Assembly: GCA_977017575.1 (NCBI GenBank)
Contig: CDRNVI010000059.1
Coordinates: 248,001-312,000, forward strand
DNA length: 64,000 nt
Direction of reading: 5' to 3'
Source: Paramoeba atlantica
Lineage: Eukaryota > Discosea
The notes under the pieces were generated by a model, which searched no databases, was not told the origin of the DNA, and was given only the letters and a program-made list of their open reading frames with translations. The number at the start of each line of letters is the position of its first letter. The first letter of the stretch is position 1. A program made the translations under genes and the position numbers. Positions 49,253 to 58,378 of this stretch are shown here, one piece after another.

Positions 49253-52200
49253 ATGACGGATACCTTCTTAACTCCTCCCCCTCTTGTCTCTCACACACGT
49301 TACGGCACCCTACACGCCACGCTTCCCTTTCCGTTAAGTACGGAGGAGCTCAGCAACGCCGAGACCGCACTCAAGGATTTGCCCCGGGATGTTCACTCCG
49401 CAGACGCCTTTCTTCCCTTGACTCATCCGGATCATTTTACCCCATGGAATGCATCGGCCTATATGAATTCCCCTGGACATCGTGCTCCTCCTGAAACACC
49501 TTCACAGATTGCTGTTGGATCTGCAATCACAGAAATCGTAGAAAACACGCGGTCGCCGTGTGTGACCATCGTGCATGGTGGAAAAGGGAGTGGGAAATCC
49601 ACCTGGATTCCGCTGGCTCTCCTGAACGCTCATTCTGGAGCACGCGTCTTTCTGGTGTCCCCTTTTCCCGCAAGTTGCGCACTAGTAGCTTCCCGTATTG
49701 TGGAGTTAACAGGATGGACCATGGGGGTTGAAATTGGTATTCAAACCTCACTGATTGATATGGAGATTGCTCCGACTTCTCGTTTGGTTATTTGCACACC
49801 AGAGATGATGGTGAGACGACTACAAAATGGGTGCGACCCCCACTTGATCAACTCGTTGCTTGTGTTGGATGAAATCCAAACACGTCATCCGTATTTGGAT
49901 TTACTCCTCTTGCTGGCGAAGCAATTCGTACATGTGTTAAATCATTCTGTGGTTGTAATGGCAGGTCCGATGGACGCCAGCTCATTCATCTCTCGACTAC
50001 GTGCTTACATGGAATCAGGCACGGAGGGGAGCTGCTGTGTGGTAACAGTTGCAGATTCTCCCATTGGTGGGCATGAGGCTTTTCAGGAATCTTTACCTAC
50101 TGAACAAGCAAACGAAACCTCGGAAAAGGGGTTGAATGAAGACATCATTCGGGCAGTACACGCTTCTACACCTGAAATTTGGGACTTGGAGCGCCTACTG
50201 GGCATGGTTACCAAGCAGGATGACAACACTTCTCAACTTTTTGAAGAGCGCCTATCTTCTTTTTCGAATCTCGATGCAGATTTCACCACCATTTGTACTG
50301 AAGTCATTTCTCCCGTACTCACCACAATGCATTGTGATCTAGCCCATGACAACGGGGGCTTTATTGTCGTTTTGCCCGATGAGGCTTCCTGCACCTTGGT
50401 CGCTGAACATTTGCAATCCGCCTACATCCCCGCCTCCCAAGCACCCCTAACCGTGTTTACCCTACACGAAAATTCAACCTCCGAACATGCACAAGAAGTC
50501 GCAAACGCCACATTACCCTATCGTCAATCCTTTGCCACACCAAAATCCGAAACCACGACCCCCACACCACCCCGCCCGCGCCCCGTACTCCTCTCCACCT
50601 ACGCCACCCTCCCCACCCTCCCCATCCTCCTCTCCCCCACCGCCCTCCTCCTTGACACCTGTCGTCGTACCCTTCACCGTTACGACCCTATCGAAGACGC
50701 TGAATCCCACATCCCCACCTGGATTACCCTTGACCAACTTCAAGCCAGTGCACAGACCCTTATCGCCTCGAATCCCCGTCACTTTAACGCTGTCTCGTCT
50801 AGCGCCTCGAATCCCCATAGTCATCCTAACGCTACCTCTTCTACCTCTGCTTCTACCCCCTCTTCAGAAACCGCTTCTTCGGCTCCTCCTTTTACCAATA
50901 CCACTACCTCTTCTCCTTCTGCAACCCCCTCTCCATCCAGCGCTTCTTCGGCTCCTCCCTTTACCCGTTCCACCACCCCTTCTGCAACCCCTTCTTCATC
51001 CATCCCTTCGGCTCCCTTTACGAGTTCCACCACCCCTTCTTCAACCCCCTCTCCATCAAGCGCTTCTTCGGCTCCTCCCTTTACCCGTTCCACTCCCTCT
51101 TCTTCTTCCACTCCCTCTTCTTCCACTCCCTCTTCTTCTTCCGCTCCCTCTTCTTCTTCCACTCCCTCTTCTTCTTCCGCTCCCTCTTCTTCTTCCACTC
51201 CCTCTTCTTCTTCCACTCCCTCTTCTTCCACTCCCTCTTCTTCTTCCACTCCCTCTTCTTCTTCTTCTGCTGCTGCTGCCGCTGCCCCCTCTTCTTCTCT
51301 CTCTCCCCGCCCCCGCCACCTCCTCCTCCTCCCCTCCCCCGCCCTCTCCGCCACCCTCGCCCTCGAGTCCCCCTCCCACGACCCCATCCAGCACACCCCC
51401 CGCCTCCACGAGCTTATCCTCCAGCTCTACCTCCTCACCGAGGCCCTCCGGCAGCACAGCCCCGAGCGCGTCCTCTGGCAGCTGCTCCGCCCCCCGGGCC
51501 CCGCGGCCGTGGAGGCCGCGCTGCGGGGACTCGCCCAGCAGGGGCTGCTGACCCCGGGGGGGGCAGCGCTCGCCCCGATGGGCAGAGTGGTGGCCCACCT
51601 GGGGCTGCCGGTGGGGGTCGCGCGCCTGCTGGTCGGGGGGCTGGGGCTGGGGGTGGGGAGACCGCTATTGTGGTTGGCTGCGGCTGCGGGGATGCCGGGG
51701 TGTGAGGGGTGGAGGAAGGGAGGACCAAACCGCAGGGATGGGGCGCAACCCGGGGAGGGGGGTTCGATGAGATGTGACGCGGAGGTGATCGGGGGACTGG
51801 CGCAGCGGTACTTGGGGGAGATGGACCGTGTGGGGTTTTGTGCTCGTATGGGGCTGGAGGCGGAGGTGATGGGTCGGATCACGAGGACAGCGTCGCGAAT
51901 GGAGAGGTTGCTGCAGTCGTGTGGGTTGCTGGGGGAGAGTGCTGGGGTGTATGTCCCGCCACTGTCGAGGAGTTTTACCGGGTCGCTGGGGTTTACGGGA
52001 GCGGCGCATCGGGATCGGGAGGTGCATAGCCGGTTGGTACAACATGCTGTGGTGAGTGCGCTGTATCCCCGGGTTTGTTGTATCGAACGCGGAGGCTCTA
52101 CGGTGTTTTTTCCTCATCTTACGACGGAGAAACGGGAAGTAAAAGTATCGTTTGACACACTTGCTCATCTTTCTTTTACGGATGGCACGGTATTGGCTTA

Positions 52201-53650
52201 TTCTCGTAAAGTGTCTCACTTGGATTCCTCCGGGACTGAACACATTACGTTATCAGGCCTCTGTGAAGTTCCATTGCTCAGTCTCGTGCTGTGTAGTGGT
52301 AGTGCAGGAGTAGAAGAGACGCCCAGCTCAGAGTTGACAAGAGGAGCGATAAAATCAAATAGCCGAAAACCTCGACAATGTCGTGGGTGGTGGCCGAGTC
52401 CTTTCGATGCGGTCGATCCAGCGGTACAAAGCGTCGTGGCTCCGATCTCACGACACGCAACGTTATCCGAAAGGGAGAGAGAAACCGAAACCTCTCCGTT
52501 TTCTTCCTCTGTGAAAAGCACATGCCCCCGAAATCCTACAGTACCGTGCTACATCCTGGCTCGGACTACAGAGAAGGCTTGGATCCGACTCGACCATGCG
52601 TTGTTAATCGCGGTAGATGCGAGTGCGTTACGGTTGTTGTTTGCGTTACGCAGTACGCTCTATGCTGCCGTGCTGCACTGGCTGGCGTTCTCGCGCAAAC
52701 AAGCCCCCGGGTCGGTACTCCCGGCTCCGTTACGTGACGTGCTCCCGTGGCTGTTGTTTCTTACGCACCGTAACCCGAAAAAGCTTACAGAGTATTTAGC
52801 GGAAATTGGGTTTGTGAACAGTCGTCGACTTTTACAAGACGCCACCGCGCCGATTCATATTATGCCACGCTGGGGTTCGTACTTGTTACGACGGAAAGAA
52901 GAAAAACGTGGAGAAAAAACAGAAGAGCAGAAGGCTGTGGATGCCGCAGAAAGTCAGTCACAGAAAGGAGAAGGCTCTGCCGCGACGACGCGTGTGGGTT
53001 CAATGCCAGAAATCGAAACCGATTCCCTTTCCGCGCCCTTCCCCCAACTGCGTGCAAAAGAGCACGAGCTCATCCATCGCACCGTGGAGATTCTGGTCAA
53101 AAAAGGCACGAAACAATTCGAAATGGAGTTTCGTCGTCGGGTCGCGGACAACCCCTGTTTTCGTTTTCTGCAAGACCACAGCCCCGCCCACCCGCACTAT
53201 TTAACGCTCTATGCCGCGGAACGACGACACGCGGAAGCCAAGATGGATGGAGGCCTGGTTTATCCTCCTGTTGAGGGGGGGAACGAGAATCATCTTTCGG
53301 GGGAAGAACTTCCCCAAATCCAGCTGGAGTACCTCCCCCCTCATCTCGCAGCTGCGTTCGCGCTCACGGCGGTGTCGTCCTCTCCCGCTTTCGCGCATAA
53401 ACCCATGGAATACAATTTAGAGGGCTCCACACTGAATACGGTTTTGCGTTACTACAGTGTGGAGTTTAGCTCGGTACGGCTGCCGAATGCTGCTGTCCAT
53501 CGAGCGCTGCTGCTGCCTCGGAGTTTTGTCCCGATCCGTACCGCCGAGGGGAGGAAACGGGAGGTGCTGCGCGCGTATCGCACAGCGGGGCTGCTGGAGA
53601 GTGATGGGCTCACGGCACGACGCGCCGCGATGCGACGCAGGGGGGAGTGA
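49253..53650 (+). CDS. Divergent DEAH/RHA-type helicase with degenerate motifs
   Basis: The 1,465-residue protein follows the DEAH-box layout: two RecA domains, winged helix/HA2 region (about 720-900, PMGRVVAHLGLP) and an OB-like segment (VVSALYPRV). Motif I is GGKGSGKST near 108-116, motif II reads LDEIQTRH near 205 instead of DEAH/DEVHER, and motif III reads MAGPMD instead of SAT. Where motif VI (QRxGRxGR) is expected, I see DQLQASAQTLIASNPRHF. A Ser/Thr/Pro-rich repeat of about 170 residues (about 525-690) follows directly. The ATP-binding lysine is kept but the arginine fingers seem lost, so it may be a non-unwinding scaffold. Kinetoplastids have large DEAH proteins, such as REH2, in RNA editing, but no orthology is claimed. 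Confidence 0.78.
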   Translation: MTDTFLTPPPLVSHTRYGTLHATLPFPLSTEELSNAETALKDLPRDVHSADAFLPLTHPDHFTPWNASAYMNSPGHRAPPETPSQIAVGSAITEIVENTRSPCVTIVHGGKGSGKSTWIPLALLNAHSGARVFLVSPFPASCALVASRIVELTGWTMGVEIGIQTSLIDMEIAPTSRLVICTPEMMVRRLQNGCDPHLINSLLVLDEIQTRHPYLDLLLLLAKQFVHVLNHSVVVMAGPMDASSFISRLRAYMESGTEGSCCVVTVADSPIGGHEAFQESLPTEQANETSEKGLNEDIIRAVHASTPEIWDLERLLGMVTKQDDNTSQLFEERLSSFSNLDADFTTICTEVISPVLTTMHCDLAHDNGGFIVVLPDEASCTLVAEHLQSAYIPASQAPLTVFTLHENSTSEHAQEVANATLPYRQSFATPKSETTTPTPPRPRPVLLSTYATLPTLPILLSPTALLLDTCRRTLHRYDPIEDAESHIPTWITLDQLQASAQTLIASNPRHFNAVSSSASNPHSHPNATSSTSASTPSSETASSAPPFTNTTTSSPSATPSPSSASSAPPFTRSTTPSATPSSSIPSAPFTSSTTPSSTPSPSSASSAPPFTRSTPSSSSTPSSSTPSSSSAPSSSSTPSSSSAPSSSSTPSSSSTPSSSTPSSSSTPSSSSSAAAAAAPSSSLSPRPRHLLLLPSPALSATLALESPSHDPIQHTPRLHELILQLYLLTEALRQHSPERVLWQLLRPPGPAAVEAALRGLAQQGLLTPGGAALAPMGRVVAHLGLPVGVARLLVGGLGLGVGRPLLWLAAAAGMPGCEGWRKGGPNRRDGAQPGEGGSMRCDAEVIGGLAQRYLGEMDRVGFCARMGLEAEVMGRITRTASRMERLLQSCGLLGESAGVYVPPLSRSFTGSLGFTGAAHRDREVHSRLVQHAVVSALYPRVCCIERGGSTVFFPHLTTEKREVKVSFDTLAHLSFTDGTVLAYSRKVSHLDSSGTEHITLSGLCEVPLLSLVLCSGSAGVEETPSSELTRGAIKSNSRKPRQCRGWWPSPFDAVDPAVQSVVAPISRHATLSERERETETSPFSSSVKSTCPRNPTVPCYILARTTEKAWIRLDHALLIAVDASALRLLFALRSTLYAAVLHWLAFSRKQAPGSVLPAPLRDVLPWLLFLTHRNPKKLTEYLAEIGFVNSRRLLQDATAPIHIMPRWGSYLLRRKEEKRGEKTEEQKAVDAAESQSQKGEGSAATTRVGSMPEIETDSLSAPFPQLRAKEHELIHRTVEILVKKGTKQFEMEFRRRVADNPCFRFLQDHSPAHPHYLTLYAAERRHAEAKMDGGLVYPPVEGGNENHLSGEELPQIQLEYLPPHLAAAFALTAVSSSPAFAHKPMEYNLEGSTLNTVLRYYSVEFSSVRLPNAAVHRALLLPRSFVPIRTAEGRKREVLRAYRTAGLLESDGLTARRAAMRRRGE
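51099..51300 (+). repeat. In-frame Ser/Pro/Thr microsatellite in helicase gene
   Basis: Units of CCCTCTTCTTCTTCCACT and variants, about 18-27 bp each and at least ten copies, encode PSSSST/A repeats without breaking the frame. Copy number is likely variable. Confidence 0.8.
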
Positions 53651-54041
53651 AAGGGGGGAAGGGGTGGAGTGGAACAATGTAGTTTTATAGTTCAAAGAAG
53701 ATTCTGGGCACAGGATACAAAAGTGCATGTGTTAGGGGGATAGGTGAAAAGGGGATAAAGGATGGGTTAAAGTATAACCCTTTCGTGGCTTGAGAGGACC
53801 GCGGCATGAGTTTTGCATGAGTGGGGCGACACCAAGGCGCGCAAATCAATGCAGAAAAAACTATTGTTTGATGAATAAATTATACGCTTTCTAGTGGATA
53901 TGATAGCAATTTTAAAGTCCTTTCGGTTCTATACTTCTTTCAGCTTGTTTTATAAAATAGTGCTGTAGCGTAGATTACGAAGTATCGCATTACGAGTATT
54001 TAATCTATGATACCTTAACCTCTACACAATAATAGAAACCA
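53651..54041. other. Intergenic spacer
   Basis: No gene recognised. Confidence 0.4.
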
Positions 54042-54644
54042 ATGCAAGGTAATACAAGTATTGATACCTCGTTCCTTAAAGCCCGCCGACGTTTGAAAAT
54101 ACTAATACGCTCTGTCCCTCAAGACCGAACGGTTGAGCTTGAAATTGAAGCGATCTACAAGGCATATCCGAAACTTCAAGAGGAGATACCACGCCCTTCA
54201 TTGCAGGCAAGTGATGCGCTAAGGCAATGCCCATTCTTGAAGAATGAGCAAACTAACTGCACTAATAGTTGCTTTCCTCTGATATTAAATTTACTGAGCA
54301 TGATTTTAAATATACGGCAGTACCTCCTTCAGCTTCCTAGATACACCATTATGAGCGTGGCAGTCTGTTCGATCGCATGCGCAGTGTTAGAGCATGTTAA
54401 TTTCCTTCATGTGGATCTTTCTATTTTGAAGGAAGCATTAAGTGTATATCAGAACCACTTTTACTTCGTTGCTATTTTTCTTTCTTTTACTTTATTTTAT
54501 TTGCTTTGCACAGGATTGCACGGTTCGAGAATATCGTTTATCAGCCTCAAACATGTATCCTTTTTTGCTTTGTCGTGCATTGTTTTCGCATGCGTTAGGA
54601 GACTTGTGCAAGTTCTTCTCGGCATGTATGCGTTACCATTATAA
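54042..54644 (+). CDS. Small multi-pass membrane protein, unrecognised
   Basis: The 200-residue frame begins at an ATG after AT-rich spacer. Residues 1-70 are soluble and charged (ARRRLKILIRSVPQDR). Three or four hydrophobic segments follow: LILNLLSMIL, IMSVAVCSIACAVL, YFVAIFLSFTLFYLLC and FFALSCIVFACV. The general form, a cytosolic N-terminus with several C-terminal membrane spans, is seen in organelle-shaping and peroxisomal proteins, but I recognise no family. The gene may be real because a membrane pattern over a full ATG-to-stop frame is unlikely by chance. Confidence 0.5.
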   Translation: MQGNTSIDTSFLKARRRLKILIRSVPQDRTVELEIEAIYKAYPKLQEEIPRPSLQASDALRQCPFLKNEQTNCTNSCFPLILNLLSMILNIRQYLLQLPRYTIMSVAVCSIACAVLEHVNFLHVDLSILKEALSVYQNHFYFVAIFLSFTLFYLLCTGLHGSRISFISLKHVSFFALSCIVFACVRRLVQVLLGMYALPL

Positions 54645-54872
54645 CAAGAGTGGGAAGACGTTGTCTTTGGTGTTGCGACGTACAAAAAACATTCCATGTA
54701 CTACGACGAAGAAGGGGTACTACAGTGTATGGCCGAAGCGATAAGATAGAGAGATGCAGACTCGCTAATGTCCTTTCCCGGAGGGGTGAAGAAAAGAATA
54801 TGCAACAGTTACATAATCCCAAAGAAATAGTAAAAACGTGTACTGTGTTGTTTTTCTCTTTTTGTGGGAATC

Positions 54873-55781
54873 ATGTGTGAGTTTTGTTACTACTGTGGAA
54901 AAATTACTTACATTGCAAACAAGAGAACTGAGATTCATCATTTTTTATCATTTATTCCGATGTTCGGCAGTACGATGCTGTTACGGGCCAGCTATGCTGT
55001 CGATGATCAATCGGACCTTCGGCGCGGACGCATTGAAAGTTCCCTTTTGCCCCAGGAGGTATTGCTCTGGCGTTTAACCGAAAATTTAAAAGTACGGCAT
55101 TCGAGTTGGAGGCTTACCAAAAAGAATTTCTTCCGTACCTCCAATGTGTCGCCTTGCACATGGGCGGGCATCGTATGCAACGACAACAAAAGCGTCGTAA
55201 CACTGGATATGTCTGCGGTGTCCCGATACAAAATGGAAGGCAATCTTACTTGGGAAAATTTACCACAAACAATCGTTCACGTCAATGTCGCAAATCAGGG
55301 TCTACAGGGCACAATGGACACACGCCTGTTCCCACCAGGTTTAAATTTTTTTTCTAGCATGGATAACTGGCAATCCGGTCCAATTGATCTCTCTCAGCTT
55401 CCAGTGGGAATCACTATCGTACGGTTTAATAAAAATGCACACACAGAGTATCTTGATCTAACTTCTCTGCCCGATACCCTTCGCCAACTGAACGTTTCCT
55501 CAAATTTATTTATCGGGGAAATCAATCTAGATTCTCTTCCCGCATCGTTACGTCGACTTGAGCTCTCCAACAACCGACTGTACGGAACTCTAGATTTTAA
55601 CGAACTTCACAGACGATATCCGTCAGACATCAGAAAAGATGAGAGTGAAAGACGAAAATTGAAGAACCGATTCGTGCCAACTCTTGCAGTTGACTTAAGT
55701 AATAATTACTTTTATAAATATGTGCCCGAGGGCGTCTTACCGAAGGGTATAACGTACGGTTATCAAAATTTCTCTAATTAA
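54873..55781 (+). CDS. LRR protein with Cys-capped N-terminal domain
   Basis: From the ATG at 54873 the protein has 302 residues. The ATG at 54960 (MFGSTMLL) would give 273 and a leader of the usual family length, and may be the true start. The cap has LLPQEVLLWRLTENL, HSSW and CTWAGIVC. Roughly seven LRR units follow (IVHVNVANQGLQGTMDTRLFP, LRRLELSNNRLYG), with a charged KDESERRKLKNR insertion before the last unit. The longer start would add MCEFCYYCGK, which is not found in other members. No membrane span. Function unknown. Confidence 0.72.
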   Translation: MCEFCYYCGKITYIANKRTEIHHFLSFIPMFGSTMLLRASYAVDDQSDLRRGRIESSLLPQEVLLWRLTENLKVRHSSWRLTKKNFFRTSNVSPCTWAGIVCNDNKSVVTLDMSAVSRYKMEGNLTWENLPQTIVHVNVANQGLQGTMDTRLFPPGLNFFSSMDNWQSGPIDLSQLPVGITIVRFNKNAHTEYLDLTSLPDTLRQLNVSSNLFIGEINLDSLPASLRRLELSNNRLYGTLDFNELHRRYPSDIRKDESERRKLKNRFVPTLAVDLSNNYFYKYVPEGVLPKGITYGYQNFSN

Positions 55782-55845
55782 GACCAATTCAGAGGGGAAG
55801 GGTTGTCTAGATTTCTTACAGTATAGTACAGTGCATAATAATCCT

Positions 55846-55955
55846 CTACCCCTTATCCTAGCGTTGCTCGGAGACCCCCTTAATTCACCATTGAGGGGAT
55901 TGACTCTTGCCGCGAAGCGGCACGATATACATTTCGTCTCGACCCCCCCCCCCTG
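55846..55955. repeat. Copy of the CCTATCCTAGCGTTGC repeat family
   Basis: CCCCTTATCCTAGCGTTGCTC, then GACTCTTGCCGCGAAGCGGC, match the left half of the 13328 element in order. The right inverted end is absent. Confidence 0.55.
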
Positions 55956-56239
55956 TATTTTGACCCCCTTCAATACTAGTAGTATTATTTGGGTATTTAA
56001 ACCTTCGCGTACGTGAATATGTGCATATTCACATATTTTTGACCAACATACCTCAAGGTAAGATGCACAATGCATACTGCCCCATAGCATTACCTTTGTA
56101 GGGTGATGAGTTCGACTCCTTGCAACTTTATCGTCGGGATTCTGTATCATTCGTATCGAATATCTTCGTTACGTGTATCATTCGTATCGAATATCTTTTC
56201 GTCAGAAAAGACTATTATTTTAGAACCACCACTCCAAGT

Positions 56240-56960
56240 GGAAGCAAAATCAACTCTGTTTTCCTTCTGTCGTGCACTCAAGGCCATTGTAATAGGCCTA
56301 ATAGGATTCGTTTCGAATCCGAGGTCCTTTTCACTCGTGGACACCTGTATCATACCTAAGCCGGAAAAAAAACTGCAAAAAAGTCGATTTTTTTTCACAG
56401 AGTACATTTTTTTCAAAATTGGTACACTTGTTGGTGATTCATGAAGAAGCACCGCCCCCTGTGCTTACCTTCCACGAGGCAGGAGCCTCGTGTGCCCCGA
56501 GATGCGCACGGCACTCGCGATCGATTGAGAGCGACTTACAAAAGTAAGTCCTATAAGACACTCGAAAAGTTTCATAAATTTAGCCCCGGGTCCATTATTG
56601 AAACTTTTCGCTTTTTTTCTGAAGATTAACCGGAAACGTTTAAGAAAGCCTTCCGGGACTATAGTAAACGTTTTCTTTTGGTCAAGGAGGCTAAAGTGCA
56701 TATGACTAAATACTAGAGATTACTTTGCACACCTTTTCCACGTCTTCTGACCTACTTTACTACTGTTCCTCATCCGAAACATTCAAAAAAATGAGCCCAA
56801 AAAAATTGTAATTAGCTTTTTTCACCCCTACCTGGCTAGGGGGGGTAGGGGGTCGCTCGAATGAAAAGGACCTCGGATTCGGAACGATTAGGTCGAAAAA
56901 CGGTGGTATACCAAATATTTCCAAAATCGGACAAAATACAAGACCTGTAGGGGGGGGGGG
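56240..56960. repeat. Fold-back repeat region
   Basis: A perfect 20-base inverted pair (56314-56333 with 56862-56881) lies within longer diverged inverted similarity of more than 100 bp on the inner side (shared CCTAxGCC, A-run, T-run, CATTTTTTT order). This suggests a large inverted-repeat element. The middle holds the hairpin cluster listed separately. Confidence 0.55.
56473..56675. other. Cluster of four strong hairpins
   Basis: Perfect or near-perfect stems follow one another: CACGAGGC/GCCTCGTG (56473-56492), GACTTAC/GTAAGTC (56533-56550), CGAAAAGTTTC/GAAACTTTTCG (56563-56610) and GGAAACGTTTA with TAAACGTTTTC (56632-56675, one wobble). A small plus-strand frame (56441-56629) overlaps the first three stems, but its sequence is unremarkable. 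A structured non-coding RNA or a structured element core is possible. Confidence 0.5.
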
Positions 56961-57131
56961 TAAAAGACGCTGAACACCACTGTACAAGTATGTATACTGC
57001 TATGTACATGTGTATTTCTCATTAACATAAGATTTACAATTTATTTCACAGGTTTCCATTTTTTTCTGCTTATCTCGCTCCTCCCGACATAATTTCAACT
57101 GCTACTTCTCATTTACCCCCCTCTCATCCCC

Positions 57132-57926
57132 ATGTCTTCCAGCCACCTCCACCACCACACCCCCCACACCACCCAAAACCAAGGCAACGCCCTAGGCACA
57201 CGCTCCAGCATACGTCTCTGTACACACGGCAAATCCCAAGGCCATGGAGGTGCAATGAAAGATCTTCTCGGTCTCTCCTCCTCCGGTTCTGTCTCAAAAC
57301 CACCTACCCCCTTCTCTCATACACCCTATTCTAACGTTCAGAACGTATCCAGCAACAACAAAGAAGGAACTTTACCCCCGAAGAATACAGATATTGAAAA
57401 CATAAACACAATCTCTTCTTCTTCTTCTCATCCTAACGTGTTGAATACCACAGCAACATGTAGCACGACGCGGTCTCAATCTCACCTCCACCTGTCGTGC
57501 CCCAGTTCCACACAGAACCAGGGGAACGTGTTAGGGGAGCGTCCCTGTGTGAGACGCAATGTGATTGGCACCCGCCATGGTGGGGGGAACGCCATGAAGG
57601 CACTGCTGTCCAATGAGACACTGCAGTGGAAGGGGGAGGGGGAGGGGGAGGGGATGGGCGCGTCAAAGAGCTCCTCCGGGGAGTGGGTGGAGGGGTCGGA
57701 ACCTCTGTATGACCCGGAGGTGGAGGTGAGGAAGACCGAGGGGCGAGGGGCTGTGGAAGACCCGAGAGTTGCGATGGAGAAGGTCGCACGAGGGTTGGAG
57801 AAGATGAAGGATGTGATGCAGACCCCGGAGAAAGGGGGGCTGTCGCAACGGGTTGTGGATGAAGTGCAGAAACGACAGACTCCGGTGAGTCGTACGTTGC
57901 AGACAACGATGGAGTTCTATGGGTAG
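57132..57926 (+). CDS. Protein with duplicated QNQGN-LG-R / GG-AMK-LL motif
   Basis: The 264-residue protein has no known domain. It is mostly Ser/His/Thr-rich and disordered, but two segments repeat the same pattern: TQNQGNALGTR...HGGAMKDLLG (about 14-47) and TQNQGNVLGERPCVRRN... GGGNAMKALLS (about 130-163). Between them is low-complexity sequence. The C-terminal 60 residues are charged and helical (EKVARGLEKMKDVMQ, then VVDEVQKRQTPVSRTL). Two spaced copies of a conserved short motif suggest a scaffold that binds two partners. The start is after a long pyrimidine tract. C-rich start, G-rich end. Confidence 0.65.
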   Translation: MSSSHLHHHTPHTTQNQGNALGTRSSIRLCTHGKSQGHGGAMKDLLGLSSSGSVSKPPTPFSHTPYSNVQNVSSNNKEGTLPPKNTDIENINTISSSSSHPNVLNTTATCSTTRSQSHLHLSCPSSTQNQGNVLGERPCVRRNVIGTRHGGGNAMKALLSNETLQWKGEGEGEGMGASKSSSGEWVEGSEPLYDPEVEVRKTEGRGAVEDPRVAMEKVARGLEKMKDVMQTPEKGGLSQRVVDEVQKRQTPVSRTLQTTMEFYG

Positions 57927-58340
57927 GCACTTATCAGTAGAAAGCGTGAAAAATGAACGTGTTAAAAATTATTGGAGGACGTGTGCATTTCCTGTAGATT
58001 GGCATATTTTTTCTTCAATTTAAATGTTCTAGAATATTGTCACAACTTACTTGTTTCGTTTATTTAGATATCGCTTCACAGACTATAGAATTCCATGAAT
58101 GATATGACTCGCACAAATTTTGAGTGTGTGTCCACTGAGGTTATGCAGGGGGTATAACTGATAACCTCTCGGCTCTGGATTTACATAGATTGCATTCTTA
58201 CTAACGCAAATTTTTTTGTGTGAAGCATTTGGAGTCCTGAAACAAAATCTAGTCTCCAAACACGGTTTGTTTGTTCAAACACTACTAATTTGTCTAATGT
58301 AAATATTTGAAGAAAATCATTTACTCTCTAACTTAATCTT
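57927..58340. other. Intergenic spacer
   Basis: No gene or repeat recognised. Confidence 0.4.
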
Positions 58341-58368
58341 TCACTCTGCTCCGCCTTTTCTTCTCCAG
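58341..58368 (+). promoter_or_regulatory. Predicted trans-splice acceptor for AspRS
   Basis: TCACTCTGCTCCGCCTTTTC then TTCTCCAG ends ten bases before the AspRS ATG. A textbook pyrimidine tract plus CAG; interpretation inferred. Confidence 0.55.
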
Positions 58369-58378
58369 GAGCTTTACC

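Noticed and set aside
50487-51551. Long alternate frame rich in Leu and Pro within the helicase
   Set aside because: It arises from the TCT/TCC/CCC microsatellite read in another frame and has no domain.
56095-56130. GAGTTCGACTCC resembling a tRNA B box
   Set aside because: The T-stem does not pair and no acceptor or anticodon arm could be built around it.
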